Assembly: GCA_021613535.1 (NCBI GenBank)
Contig: CP075492.1
Span: 8,308,001 to 8,372,000, forward strand
Direction: 5' to 3'
Length of the DNA: 64,000 nucleotides
Origin: Adineta vaga
Taxonomy: Eukaryota > Rotifera
The notes under the pieces were generated by a model, which was not told where the DNA came from, ran no database searches, and worked only from the letters and a program-made list of their open reading frames with translations. Shown here piece after piece: positions 1 through 12,983 of this stretch (position 1 is the stretch's first letter; the number at the start of each line of letters is the position of its first letter). The translations under genes were made by a program, and so were the position numbers.

Positions 1-2906
1 AATATGAATAAGAAAAGAAAAAAACATCATAGTTTTCAAAAGAAAACGAGAGAGAAGAGATACCTTGATTTACAAACATATGTCTACCTGTCTGCACTAA
101 TCGATCGCAATTATAAAGATTTTTTACAGAACTAAAACTGCATACAACTAGAAATAAATCGAAGCAATGAACAAAGCAAAAAGGAGAGACAGAAACAGAG
201 AGAGAAAAAAGACGACGAGTTTTTCCCTTTTTCGCTCCTATGCGCTCATTCATAAAAGATTTGAGTAATTTGCACACAGATTTCTTTTCTTCTCTCTCTC
301 CCTCTCTGTCTCTCTCTCTCTTTTCTTTGAGTGATCAGAAGACAGCAATAGCATAGGAAAAGAGGGAAGGAAAAATTTTGAACAAAGAACAAGGCACAAG
401 CGCGCATTGTGTAGCGAGAACATATTATTATGATTGTGTGTGTGTGATTGCACAAGCGAGAGAAAGTGATTGACGAGTGAGAGAAAGAAACGAGAACGTC
501 GAATGATCAGGTTGTAATAGCGGTAGTGCGTATTAATTATTCTCTTCTTTTTCCTTCTAGTTTTTTTTGTCATTTCAAATAAGAATTTCAAATTGATGGT
601 CTTCACCTACTTCTCGAGATTTCCAAGTGCAATACATAGGCACTACTTGAAAATTTATAATAAATATATGCGTAGTAGTTTGGCCAAGAAAAGAGAAGAA
701 AAGAGAGAGAGAGAGTGGGTGAAAGATTTCATTTATTAATTAGCAAACACAAACGTTTTTTCTTCTGCTTCTTCTTCTGTTTCTTAACAAAGAAAAATTA
801 ACAACAAAAATCAATGTTCTCATTGATGTTGATTCTTCTTTGATTTCTTTTCTTTTATTTACTAATGTTTGAGATTGTCAAATACGAGATAAACCAGAAG
901 CAAAAAGAATTGAACTAAGTTAGTTCACTAAAACACGAACTATTTACTGCGAAGAGAAAAATACGTAAAATATTTGAAGAAAAAGAAATGTCATATTTCG
1001 TTGTTGATTATTTTCGGTTGGATGGACGATATAAAAAGAAATTCTTGCCTTTTTTTCTCCTTCTTCTTCTCCTTCTTCTTTTTCTCTTGGTTCGTTCTTT
1101 CCTTTCTCATTCAATTGAATGACAATTGTTCACAAAGTTAATCGATACATTTTTTTTTTATTTAGTCAATATAAAGAAAAGAAAGAAGAAAATCCTTGAA
1201 AAGCTGCTTACTAAAGCTGACTCGTTCGAATACATATCGACATGCTTTTCAAACAATATTTTTCTATATACATACATATATCTTAAAAAGATGACGGTGA
1301 TGATATTATCAATATACGAAATCATTCAGCATGCTAGTGATGATCGTCGATGTTGACGACAACATGCTTTTGTGTGCACTATACATTCGTCTCCTGAGAC
1401 AGTATAAAATGTATTGACGTATGCAGGAAATAGTAACAGCAAAAAAATCATTATGATCACCATCTTATTTTATCGTTTTCCTTCATCATTCTATACCCAA
1501 AGAGACTATTATCTGATTATCTTAACTATTTGCGCATTTCTCAATATAAAATACCAACTATTACCTCTAGAGCATTCTTCTTCTCATGTTCAAGAACAAA
1601 CACGATTACAAATGACTATATATATCTCTATTTCTATTTCTATTGAAATCATTCAACAAATACATCGAGCGATTCTCTAAGAAAAGACAATGTCAATATC
1701 GAACTTAAATAAAGTTTTTGTACAACGAAATGGATACTTCCATGTTTGCTATCATCATGAGACAAGCACTTGCTAGATTACATACATACAAATATATGAA
1801 AAGAGGAAGAAGAGTAGATCCGTTCCGGAATAATTCGAAGAGGAAGACATCTAGAATTGATAATTGACATCATGAGGAAAAGAGGAAGAAGCATGCTTGA
1901 CAAGAGAGAATATGTACGCTCTCTTACACTTGACGAAATCGATGATCGACAACGATGATCAATAAGAGAGCGTAGTTCAAGAAAAAAAAGTTAGTTTCTT
2001 CTCTTCGGTTTCTTCATCTACATCGATTGATTATGCAAAAAGACAATTTCATTCCTAATTCACTTATTTCCTAACTAATCTTCTAATTTTGCATAAAATT
2101 TACTTCGAAAAATCTATTTCAAGTCTTACACTTACTTTTTCGCTTGTCTGCATATTTGCTCCAAATAAAGAGCAAATGCCGGAAAAATTAGGAGAGGAAG
2201 TGCTGAAAAAAATCAAAGCGATGTTAATCTTTATTCTTTTTTCTTGCTAATAATAATAATAATAACAAGACTTTCCGATTAACTTTTATTCATAAGATAC
2301 AATTGAGTTCATTCAAATAGTTCGTATACAAAAGCTTGTATACCTTCTTCTTTGATTTGAATTTGTTCTCAATAGAAGAAAAAAATGAATAAACTTGCTG
2401 TCTTAATTGACGAGATAGAACAGAGTACTCCTAATTCGATTATCTCGGATTGCAGTCTTCAAATTAACATGTTTGATTTTTTCAACGATTAAATAACATT
2501 CTCATAATTTATAGAGATCAAAGTGATGAGGACGGCGATCGAACGATCAAATACTTGGAATAAGTAATTCTCGCTCGCACCCACTTATTTCTATGAGTAA
2601 ATCAAAAAAAAATAAATCTGTTCTACATCAATAATAGAAACAGCGTTAAAAGGCCCACTAACAACATCATCTTGTAAACGTATGTGTGCACGCAATAGAG
2701 AAAGAGAGAGAGAGAGAGGGAGAGAGGGAGAAAGATGGAAAAAGAAAGTCAGAATGAAACTACATATAAGAGGTAGATGACGGCGTCACTATTGTTTGAT
2801 GTCTTTATCTTTCTTGATAATATTGTTCAAAAAAATTGAATGAAACGAACAAATTTGAAAAGCAATCATCTTTTACCGGAAGAAAAACCTTCTTAAGAGT
2901 TTTGCT
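1..2906. other. Gene-poor AT-rich stretch with GA/CT tracts
   Basis: I see no convincing coding exon on either strand. The open frames are short and follow AT-rich or simple-sequence composition. The stretch has purine/pyrimidine tracts (CT-rich near 280-330, GA-rich near 690-715, GA-rich at about 2697-2740). If the KDM2 gene to its right is spliced at 2930 rather than ending at 2907, this region would be one of its introns, with further exons left of the window. Confidence 0.6.
2697..2740. repeat. GA-rich microsatellite
   Basis: An imperfect (GA)n/(GAGG)n purine run, read directly from the sequence. It lies in non-coding DNA downstream of the KDM2 exons. Confidence 0.8.
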
Positions 2907-5089
2907 TTAATTGATTCTTTTATCTTTACCTGAAAGATTGATTGGAAGATCTTGACTACTTGCATCTGTTTCTTGTTGTTGCTGCTGCTCGGCATATTCC
3001 AAACTGAAATAGAAGTTCAAGAACAGATTCAATAAGAAGACTGGTTTTTATTGACAATGTCATAGTTTCTGTTTGTTTTCATTGATGAAGAAAAAACAAT
3101 AACTACAAATTCTTTTCTAATAAATTGAATAAATGAAAGATGATTAACTCAAATAGTGATAGAGAAAATATCTCGATTGATTGAATTTCAATTAAGATAT
3201 GACTTAGAACTGAAATCTTACCAATCATCTGCAATATGTGTGATACCAGTAAGACGATGTACATAACGTTGAATAACATACCACATACTTTCAATAAAGT
3301 ACGGATATCGAAATCGATCAGGAACTCGAACTTTTCTTTCAATTGTCCATACTTGAATTTGCATGGGAATTTTGAAAGAATTTAAAAAATTGCCACCAAA
3401 CACAAGAGAATCTTCTAGTGTATATACCGCATGTATCCAACCTGATGGTAGAAAAAATGTCCATCCAGCTTCGAGAATAATCATTTGACAATCATTGGAT
3501 GCGCATATATCAGCAAAAAAACATTCATTTTGTCTGCCAGATAAAATCCATTCTTCATACAAACGTAAATGAGATTCAGTTGGAGGTAATAACCAAAAAA
3601 CTTTCTTTCCTTTCAATACATGATACCATACAGATGATCCACCTGATGAAATAGAATTCAGTTAGTCAATCATAACAGATCATCATTTATATATATATAT
3701 ATATATACCCATATCAATATGAAAATCGGTGAAACATTTGGCAACAGACATGAGAACATACCTATAAAACGATATTTATATTCATAGAGAATTGATTTGT
3801 TTTTACTTTCGAGTTTTTGGATAATACATATGATCTTGTTTGAGATTCTTTTGCAATTGTGCTTGAACATCTAACCAATAATCAGGCCATGTATTTGTTA
3901 TCCAATCAATTTCACGTACCTGAAAATGAGCTTATTCAAAACTTTTTGAAATAGAAACATGTCTATTAAACTTACAATGGACGGTGATTCAACATATTTT
4001 TCTAATGCTGTATGACTAAATTCTAATGAAATAACATTTAATAGTTTCGTTCGTTTTTCTGCTGGCTGATCATAATAATCTGTCCAAGATTTCATGGTCA
4101 TTTGTAAGGATTCTTGTGTATCAACATTGACAACATCAATTAAACGTTGAGAACCTATACATGTTCGAACTTCATGGATACTAAATTGAGATGTTGGAAG
4201 CCGTAAGCCCAAACCACGATGTTGTTTAATTACAACCGGATTTGGAAAACCAGTACGTTGGATATACGATATATTGAATTCTATATAGAATGAATATATA
4301 GTTCATTATCGATGGTGATTCTCGAATGAGTGAGACAGTATCCTGCTATATGATGTCAAAAGGTATGAAGAAATTTGTTTTCTCGTTTTCTAAAGATCTA
4401 TACTGACCATCAACAGTGAGTTCTTCAACAAATTTGCCTTGATAATTATTTGAAGCAGCAAATTTCTGTTCAATATTCCATGTTTGTCCTTTTTCCAATA
4501 TTGCTTTAAAGAAAATATCATTGTCATCGTCTGTATAATTCTTCTTTTCCCGTGTACGCTGAAAAATTAAAATTAAATTAATAATCGTATGTATTTACGA
4601 TATGTTAGTTTGTTTCTCTATATAGAACGGATATCTTTATCATTTAGAAAAAGAACACGAATGTACCCGTTGTGATTCGCAATATCTGCTATTAATCATT
4701 TCAAATGCATCTGACCTTTAGTTACTCTAACAGATTCCTTCTTTATCTTAAGAGAGTGTTCTGAAATGAAGAAAGAGAAGTTTTCATATGGACATTCTTG
4801 CTGTTCGTACACTGAGTGATTCATCAATGTCATTGATCGAGGATTTCGGATAGAAAAACCTTGAGCATATACAGAGTAACTCAAAATAACATCTTATTGT
4901 ATACAACGCGCTTATAATTCTACTTAAAAGACGTTTTTGAAAATGTATTATCCTTTAATTAATGTGAACTCTTCTGTTTTAACTGGTTTATTTCTCTCCA
5001 ATCCACTCGATAATTTACTATTTATTTAATTTTCCTTGAAAATATTATATTATACATACCAAACGACGACCTTCTTTATTCGAAGACAT
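2907..5089 (-). CDS. KDM2: KDM2-type JmjC histone lysine demethylase
   Basis: Fe(II)/2-oxoglutarate-dependent demethylase; the KDM2 family acts on histone H3 lysine 36 in the nucleus. The start at 5089 gives MSSNKEGRRL, then a ~500-base intron, then exons running leftward. The first exons match the KDM2 N-terminus (RTREKKNYTDDD; YIQRTGFPNPV; GLGLRLP). NVISLEFSHTALEKYVE and the JmjC core follow. Iron ligands are visible: H and D in TDFHIDMGG, and the distal His in PSGWIHAVYT. KVFWLLPPTESHLRLYEEW and FGGNFLNSFKIPMQ are close to KDM2A/B rather than PHF8. The last recognisable exon is Gln-rich and reaches 2930. There a GTAAAG donor and an in-frame TAA (2909-2907) compete. The CXXC, PHD, F-box and LRR parts of full KDM2 are not found in this window, so the gene is either JmjC-only or continues past position 1. 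The (TA)n at 3688-3708 is intronic. Confidence 0.88.
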
Positions 5090-7967
5090 GATAAGAGAGA
5101 TTGTTGATTTTTAAAAATTCATTTTAATACTCATTTTTACAAAAAAGAAATAGTTAAGAATATTTTTCTGTTTTTGCTATGACTCAATATATTATTAACA
5201 AAAACAAGTCTGTCTACACGAACAGACGAAGAAGGAAGATATATCTGAAGAATTTAATTATACACCTGATAAAAAAGATTAGTTATCACTTGTTTGATGA
5301 TATTAAAGAATTAGTTTTTTGTACAAAAAAATTGAATCTTAGTTTTTCATAATTCTTATTGAGTGAAAATAAACGAAAAATAAACAGTATATTCAACTTA
5401 ATAGGGGGCGCTAGTCAACAGTAATAGTCATTATTACTAAATGTCATTAGTATAAACAAATAAATACAAGTAACTTTTGTATTAAAAATACACATTTTAT
5501 TAGTTGTGACAGTTACCTTCTGAAATCATATAAATCTAAACAACATCATCATCTATAATCGAATAGGACTCATTTAATAGTGTGCACTATGTTATCTCTC
5601 ACTTCTTGGATGCAAGATAATTTCAATCATAGTAGCTTATAATCAATATGTGAAACGTTAGTATGGAAATGTATCTGTAACGATCGATTGCAATTTTCAA
5701 ATCCATCAAGCACGCAACAGATTTAAACATGACACAGATCATTCAATTTTAAACGGGAGTTATTCTCGACAATAGTTGAACTGGTGTTACACAAACGAGG
5801 GATAATGTATCAATGTCAGAATAGTACTATTTTATAACTTCACACATTGTATCATAAATACCACATAAAACTCAAAAGACTAGAAAAGTTTCTTATACCT
5901 CTATAAATGTCAGTATCAGAACATAATCGAGTTTGAGAAATTCTTGAAAAGTACTATTGGTTTCAAAACAATAACCACCTGTCGCAAACAGAACACGAAA
6001 ATATTGGATATAATCAAAAGATATGATTGGTCTATACCGTTCGTTTTGGTTGATTGAAACTTGAGTATCTATGGTTATCTTTCATAAAGATTTGTCAATA
6101 TCTATGTGTTATATTTAGATATTTTATTGACTTGGTGGTATCTAGAATGTCTTTTCGATATAGATCGTTTTTATGTTATATGTTCTTCATTGTATCCATT
6201 AATCTAGATAGAAAAACTATCCGAGATGAATAGTAGCTGAGCATATTTGTTAGCTCTAAAAGTTTCTGATTTAGGTGACAATCTGCTTCTTTAGGATGTC
6301 TGCTGAAATTTAAAACACATCTTTTGACTTATGTTTATTTTCAAAAAGAGTTGATCATGACGAGGTGTCATTATGATAAATCATTCATTGAAATCGTACA
6401 GGGACACGATACAGTGTTCGATTTCGAACATTTTCGACGAGTTCATATAACATTGTATTGACTATATGATATGATATTCATTATCAGATACAAATATTGA
6501 CATTCGTCGTTCTTTCAATTGTTTTTCATCTATGCAAAAGTCTAGTTGCAAAAAGCTTGAATCGGATTCCATTATGTCATACAGTTTATTTTTTATATTT
6601 TCCAAAAATTTCTGATTTGTAGACCGACTACAAAAAGAGAGAAAAATATAATCATATGTTATATTACTTATTGTAAGGAAGCATAAACTTTTTGCGTTTC
6701 TTCTAAATTTCACTCTTCGATTTTTGTAATTAAAAAACTTCTTTCGACGAGTCTCAGACTTTAATACAATATTTTTTGACAATTTCTCTTGCAAATCTGT
6801 ATTTTTAACAACATAAAACAATTGAAAGTCTTTTTTACACAAGTATGAGAGGCCGTTTCTGAGTAGAAGTGTATTTAACTCCGCAATATTTCTGTCTTGG
6901 ATTATAAATTGGTTCACATTTCTTCTTTAGATTCCTCCTTTTTTCAACGATAGTCGATCATTTCAAAAACATTCTTCTTTTTTATTCAGGTGAAATATAA
7001 TCGATTCTTTCTAGAAACACCGAAAGGCATTCATTTCTCCGTCGCAGACCATACAAAATGCTTCACAGGTAAGACAGTTACGCAGGTATTTTCATGGTAA
7101 CAGAGAGTAACCGCAATAGATGCGAATATATTTATTTTAGTACAATGTTTTATAATTTTCACTACTAGATTGTGAAATGTTACTTCTTGAGATAATAATT
7201 CTGTCTATTCAAATAATTTGAATTCAAGGAATCGTAAAATTATATAGAGCTTGTATATGTACGTAAATGTTAATCTGACGAAGACTTTGAATTCTTTTGA
7301 AACTATCGTTTTGTTATTTATGTCTATCGCATTAGTTATGATCAAGACATAAGAGTTCTCAAATTCATAAAAATATATGACAAACAATCGGAGACACTTT
7401 CTTCTTTGATACTGTCAAAAAAAACAATTTACTTTGCTATCCAATATTGACATTAGAAATTCATAAGTGCTGAAGAATTGACAAAAGAATTTTTACCGGG
7501 AGGAATAGATTTACTCACAAGAAAGCGTTCTCAAAACCACTACATCCACACATCCGGTTTGAGGAGACAGCTAATTTAGGTTAATGGAAGTTTTAAAAAC
7601 ATATTTGAGTAACGAGCCTTTTGAAAGTATATAAAAAAAGGTTTGAAAGAACGATTCAGATATTGAGATCGATAATTATGACCAAGTATTAGAAACCATT
7701 ATTGCAAAATCAGATGTATAAATTGTAGCTATTGTATATATTAATGATAAAAGATTACACTTCTATAAGACAGATGGAGAATACATTCTGTAATTTCTCT
7801 ATTGTGAAAAAGTGATTGATTCAGTTTTAAAGTATACAAACGTCGTCTTTACAAAATACGATCTACTAAGTAGCTTTTTGGATACTTTGGTGTGATTCGC
7901 TCTAAGGACCTGTTCTCATGAGCATTTTAAGGAGAAATTAGACACTTGTTTTTTTTCTTTCGAATAG
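5090..7967. other. Intergenic region between KDM2 and RdRP (divergent genes)
   Basis: About 2.9 kb between the two divergent genes. It should contain both promoters. It may also contain 5' RdRP exons, because the first clear RdRP exon opens at a splice acceptor (7968) with a T-rich tract before it. I could not identify an upstream coding exon. A frame at about 7465-7572 (plus) is open for some 35 codons but shows no recognisable motif. Confidence 0.5.
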
Positions 7968-10900
7968 AAGTCGATCAGTTGATGGTGATTCTGTACCATG
8001 TGAATTTAAGAATCTTCGTATAAATTCAAATGCAAGTTATATGATATGCAAAAATATTAATACGAAATTAAGATCACAAAGAGAAATTAAAGGAGATCCC
8101 ATAGAGCAGTCTAATATAGAACAATTAAGCAGTTATGAACGTAAAATGGCATATTTTATACGTTTTCATCTACGAGATATTTTAACCAGTGATCATCTTC
8201 ATGTTTGGTTTAATATTCAGACAAAATCATTAGAAGAAATTCAAGATCGAAGTCAAATATTGAGAAATGTTCCGGAAGACATCGATGTTGTCTATTGTTT
8301 TGGATCGATGCTTTCATATGATACATTTATTGAACACTCTAATGATCGTTCTCTTGCTCGTATTTGTCTTCAAAAACGCTCTAAAGCAATTCAATTAAAA
8401 ATAGGATCATGTGTTATATTGATTGAACTCAGAAATATTGATTCACAACTTCTAATCAATCATTCAACTAAGGATAACTCTATACAAGTTATTTTTATGC
8501 TTAAATCACCACCGATTATCGAACAACTACAAGGACAAATTCATCGGTAAGTTAGAGAAGTATTTCATTGGATATAAATCATCTTTACTAGACTGTGTCT
8601 TTTCTCATCGTAAATTCGAACGTAAAAACAAAATACGAAATATTTTCTTCTTGAAGTTTTTATATCTTCTAACTGCATGACATCATTCTTCAAACTAAAA
8701 TCCTAAAAATGTCATAGGTTAATTTCTATAATTTATGTATTTAGTGATAGAAAAGCAATGATCGAAGGAATTCCACATTGCAGTGATTTGCTCATTCGTT
8801 TCTTTCCAGCAAGTCATGCATGGATATTCTTACGAGAATTACCAATTGCTGGATATACTCGCAGACCATCCGGTAATTTATTTCATATAAATTTTGCTAT
8901 ATTTGCATGGCAAAAAGATCCCAGTTATTTACTTCCTATGGGTAAACCAACGTACAATTCGTACTATGAATCTTATGCTATGGAAATGCTCTGGTCATTG
9001 GGTTATATCTATCAAGATAAATACAATGCTGATTCACAAGTGATGAACAATATGCGAAATAAGAATTTCTATGATTTAGGTTGTAAAATTTGGCATAATT
9101 TAAAAATAAATCACTGTTATCGTCTTCGAGATGCATTAAATGATCGAAAATCACAAAATAATACTAAGAATTCAAGTGGATCATCAGAATTGAAAGAAGT
9201 AGCATTTGTAATATTAACACCATCTCGTATTGAATATCAACCAATGCCAACAACAATTTCTCATCGAGGTTTTAATTTTTACGATTCTGAACAGTGGTTG
9301 CTTGTTCATATACGAGATCATAATGGAATGGATAAGATTCGTGAATTAGATTTACAGAATAAAGTACGATTCAAGAATTTCATGATACAAGGTATTCGTC
9401 GAAATGATCGTTTGTATCGATATTTTGGTTCATCGAATAGTCAAATGAAAGATCAAGCTGGTTGGTTTTTATCTCTTCCTCAAGGAGAAACGATAGAAAA
9501 AGCACGTGAAAAACTTGGTGAATTATCAAAAATACCCAATGTATCTACATACACGGCAAGACTTGGTTTGTATCTATCAACATCACGATCTGCTGAAGTA
9601 AGATTACTTTTCAATTAACTTGATTCTTTCTAAAAGATTATATGGTATGATAATTAATATTCATTTTTCACATCTAGATCAAGCTAGTGAAGAAAGGCGA
9701 AGCACAAGATAAAGACGGAGGATCATATATAAACCAATCATCAGGATTCTTTTCTTCTCTGATAACGTTCCAAGAAGGTATTATAAATGAAGTCTGAATG
9801 AAGTATTTCTCAGGGAGATATTTTTAGGTTTTTAAATCTGAAAATAAACCAATAGAATATATGGCTATTATTATACCGGATGAGAAGCATAATGACTTTA
9901 ACTTTACTGATGGTTGTGGTAAAATTTCATGGGCTCTTGCCAAAAAGGTTGCGTTGAATATCGGTATAAAAATTAGCGAGAATGTAAGTTGTATCAAAGC
10001 TTTTCAAACATTCTACTCAATGTATGATTCTAGTCGGATGTACCATCGGCGTTTCAAGTTCGAATAGCTGGCTGCAAAGGCATGTTATCTATAGATCCCA
10101 AATCAAAAGGCAAAGGCAAATTGTACTATATTTTGGTTCGAAAGAGTATGGTCAAGTTTGATAGTGATGATTGGACTCTGCACATTGTCGACCATTCGCG
10201 TCCTAGTAAGTGCTCAATAAAGCAGACAATCTTCATAAACTTTCTATTTAGTGCCACTAAGCTTGAACAATCAAGTTATTCGTTTATTGAGCGACTTGGG
10301 TATTAGTAATGGTATGTTCGAATCGATTCAACAACGATGTATCGACCAGAAAGAATTCTGGCATCCACCACCAAAAAGTTATCTGAATGCAATGGATTCT
10401 CTTGATCAACAAGCAATTGAGGATAAACGAAAACAATACAAAAATGCGTATGTTTCTTGTTTTTTTTATAGTATCCATATACTAGAATGCAGTTGAAACT
10501 TTTCAGAAAACATTTTCTTGAACGAAATAAAATACCATTACCATTAAATGATGGTCGATTCCTATTTGGAATTGCAGATGAAACAGGAACATTGAAACCA
10601 GGACAATGTTTTATCCAGTATCGGGATCTCAGGAATTCACCAAGATCAAAAATATATCATGTACATGAAGGTACAATTGTAACAGTCCATATTTCTAAAA
10701 CATGATTCATTGTTCGAAACAAATTTATTCTAGGAACTGTTATAGTGACAAAAAATCCATGTCTTCATCCTGGAGATGTACGTAAACTTGAGGCAGTTTG
10801 GGTAGAAGCACTAGAGTCTTGTATACGCGATTGTATTGTATTCAGTACACAAGGTCTTCGGCCAAGTTTCAATGAAATGGCTGGTTCCGATTTAGACGGC

Positions 10901-11557
10901 GATCAATACTGGGTCTATTGGGGCGATGAACTCAAAGTTACACGACCCGTTGAACCACTATTATATCCATCAGCCGAGAAAAAGCCTAGCGGTTCTATAA
11001 CTAATGATCTCATTGTCGATCATGTACTTAATTCATTTACAAATAGTGTCGTCGGTACGATCGGTAATTTACACAAGGTTATTGCTGACAAAGATCCACG
11101 TGGCACCCTCTCTCCAGAATGCAAAGAATGTGCATCACTCTTTGCTCGAGCAATTGACGCATGCAAAACCGGTGAAGAAATTCCCAAAAATCGAATTAAT
11201 CAACTGAAGGAAAAATATTATCAAACATGTCCAACCTGGATGATGAAATTTGATAAACCAGTTATGGATCCACCAAGTACATCAATCAACGAAATTCTTT
11301 TTCGCAAAGCTCAAGAATCATGGCTAGATGAAGATTGCTATCATGATATTGTTCGACCATTTCAAGGTGTTGAATTTCCTGAAGAATTAATTGCAATTGA
11401 TATTGACGATACAAATGAAACAGAAGGAACTCAAGATGAAAGTCAAATCCAACGTATGGCTATTATATTATGCTGCAAATCATGCTGTTTATGCATATTT
11501 TGGACTGCAATCGTAATAGTCCTTTTATACGGTATTTTAAATTGGTGGAAAAAGTAA
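7968..11557 (+). CDS. Eukaryotic cellular RNA-dependent RNA polymerase (RdRP)
   Basis: Enzyme of the QDE-1/EGO-1/RDR family, which makes double-stranded RNA or secondary small RNAs in RNA silencing. Exons run 7968-8546, 8745-9597, 9678-~9777, then several short exons to 11557. Family blocks in order: VILTPSRIEYQPMP, then YRYFGSSNSQMKDQAGWF, FTDGCGKISWALA, SDVPSAFQVRIAGCKGM, GRFLFGIADETGTLKPGQ, VTKNPCLHPGDVRKLEAVW, and catalytic GSDLDGDQYWVYW (DLDGD at 10889-10903). All three catalytic aspartates are present. The first ATG is 8041, but the frame is open back to the acceptor at 7968, so upstream exons are likely missing. Oddities: the 9777/9829 junction fits only with a weak 36-base intron or an alternative acceptor; the C-terminus is a hydrophobic Cys-rich tail. 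KDM2 is divergent upstream. The family assignment is firm; the exact model is not. Confidence 0.9.
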
Positions 11558-12983
11558 CAATAATACACTGTTTGGTTGATTTCATTAGTATGTTAAATAT
11601 GTCGCATGGATTGAAATTTCATATAATATACAAAAAATCAGAATTCTTTAGCATTTAGATTCCTCTCACATAATTAATTGACCAAGTCTTTTTTTTCTGT
11701 ACTAATGAGTATTATTCAATAAACTTATTCATAAATCTATAGTTTTCACTGTAATAAAACGGTTTTAAAATACGATAAAAGACAATTCTTGCAGCTCATG
11801 TATATTATCATGCAAGAAAAGAAAAGAATATCCTTATATCATATAGCAGTTGGTGCCTCTGTATAAATGCAAATGAACTACATCATCATTGATACAACAG
11901 CAGTAGTCACCACATATATAAGTGTTTCACTTCGCTCATTCTTCATTTTCTTTCGGTCACGTACGACACTTAACTTGATAGATATGGTTCATTAACAGAT
12001 CAACCACATCATCTTAAAATCATAAACAAATTGTCAAAAAAGATGAGCATGTCTTCGAAGAAAAACGATTAGTCAATTTTTCTGAATAATCAACCTGTCT
12101 TCGTTTATTTATCTAAACGAGTTCATCTCTTTTTCGTTGGTGAAAAGAAATCAATGATGCAGCAAACGTTGGCACTATATAAATAGCTCAATTTTTCTTC
12201 AATATTTCAGAATCAATTGTCAATCCGTAAGTACCATTCAATATGAGGTTAATCTTCGAACAGGTTCACATTTGTTTGCTGATGATTAACAAAAAATTCA
12301 TAGAAGCAAGGATCTGTGTACCTGCACGATATTAGCCGAGATTTGACGATATACTTCTTTTTAAACCATATAATTTATCCGAAAAAAATTGGAATTAAAC
12401 AGATTTTCAAGAAATAGGCTCATCACCTGTAAACTGAACGGATTCGATCTATTTTCAGTTGCCAGGTCTTTGGCCCTCTTGCGAGAATCTCTTTGCATCG
12501 ATGATAGATATATTTTCTTTTTCTTTCTTTAATAGATCATTGTCTGAAAGAAAATCTGCGCTTAAAAATGCTAATTTTTTTAAGAATATATATACAAACA
12601 GATGTATTTTTACATATGATCAAGGAAAGATGGAAATCAATTGTTCGTATAGATTTGCTGTTGACTTTATTTTATTACACAACATTGTCGAAAGTAGATA
12701 TTTAAATTTTTTTATTTTTGAATAGCAAATGATGAAACTAATGAATTCTTCTTCTTCTTCTTCGTCTTTATTTACAATCAAAAAACCATTGCACATGAAA
12801 AAATGTTCGAAAAACACGAAGGATAAATTGATTCTATTTACAGACAAGAAAAACGAGACAAACAATGAGAATTAGGCTCAGATAAACACATTGTTATATA
12901 TATATATATTAATTACATTCAATAACAAATTTGACAATAGATATCACAAGATGGAGAATTCAATTGATTTTTAGTCAGAAAAA
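11558..12983. other. Intergenic region with a possible unassigned transcription unit
   Basis: Between RdRP and the CD36-family gene. I see no recognisable protein. It holds a TATA-like element (12176-12186), a GTAAGT donor-like site near 12227 and a T-rich acceptor-like site near 12458, followed by a frame open to 12725 that lacks an ATG. A short (TA)n run lies at about 12896-12911. Confidence 0.4.
12176..12186 (+). promoter_or_regulatory. TATA-box-like element
   Basis: TATATAAATAG, followed about 40-50 bases downstream by a GTAAGTACC splice-donor-like motif. This layout would suit a promoter with a short 5' exon. No coding product can be assigned, and in AT-rich DNA such a match can arise by chance. 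Confidence 0.25.

Noticed and set aside
250-606. 118-codon minus-strand frame over CT-rich DNA
   Set aside because: The product is simple-sequence Arg/Glu/Lys and follows the microsatellite composition.
6462-6917. 151-codon Lys-rich open frame on the minus strand
   Set aside because: It opens with GTG, has no ATG near its start, no splice context and no recognisable motif; Lys/Asn/Phe-rich frames are expected in AT-rich DNA.
7968-11557. RNA polymerase of viral origin (integrated RNA virus)
   Set aside because: The motifs are those of the cellular two-barrel RdRP family (DLDGD), with multiple introns, and not of a viral polymerase.
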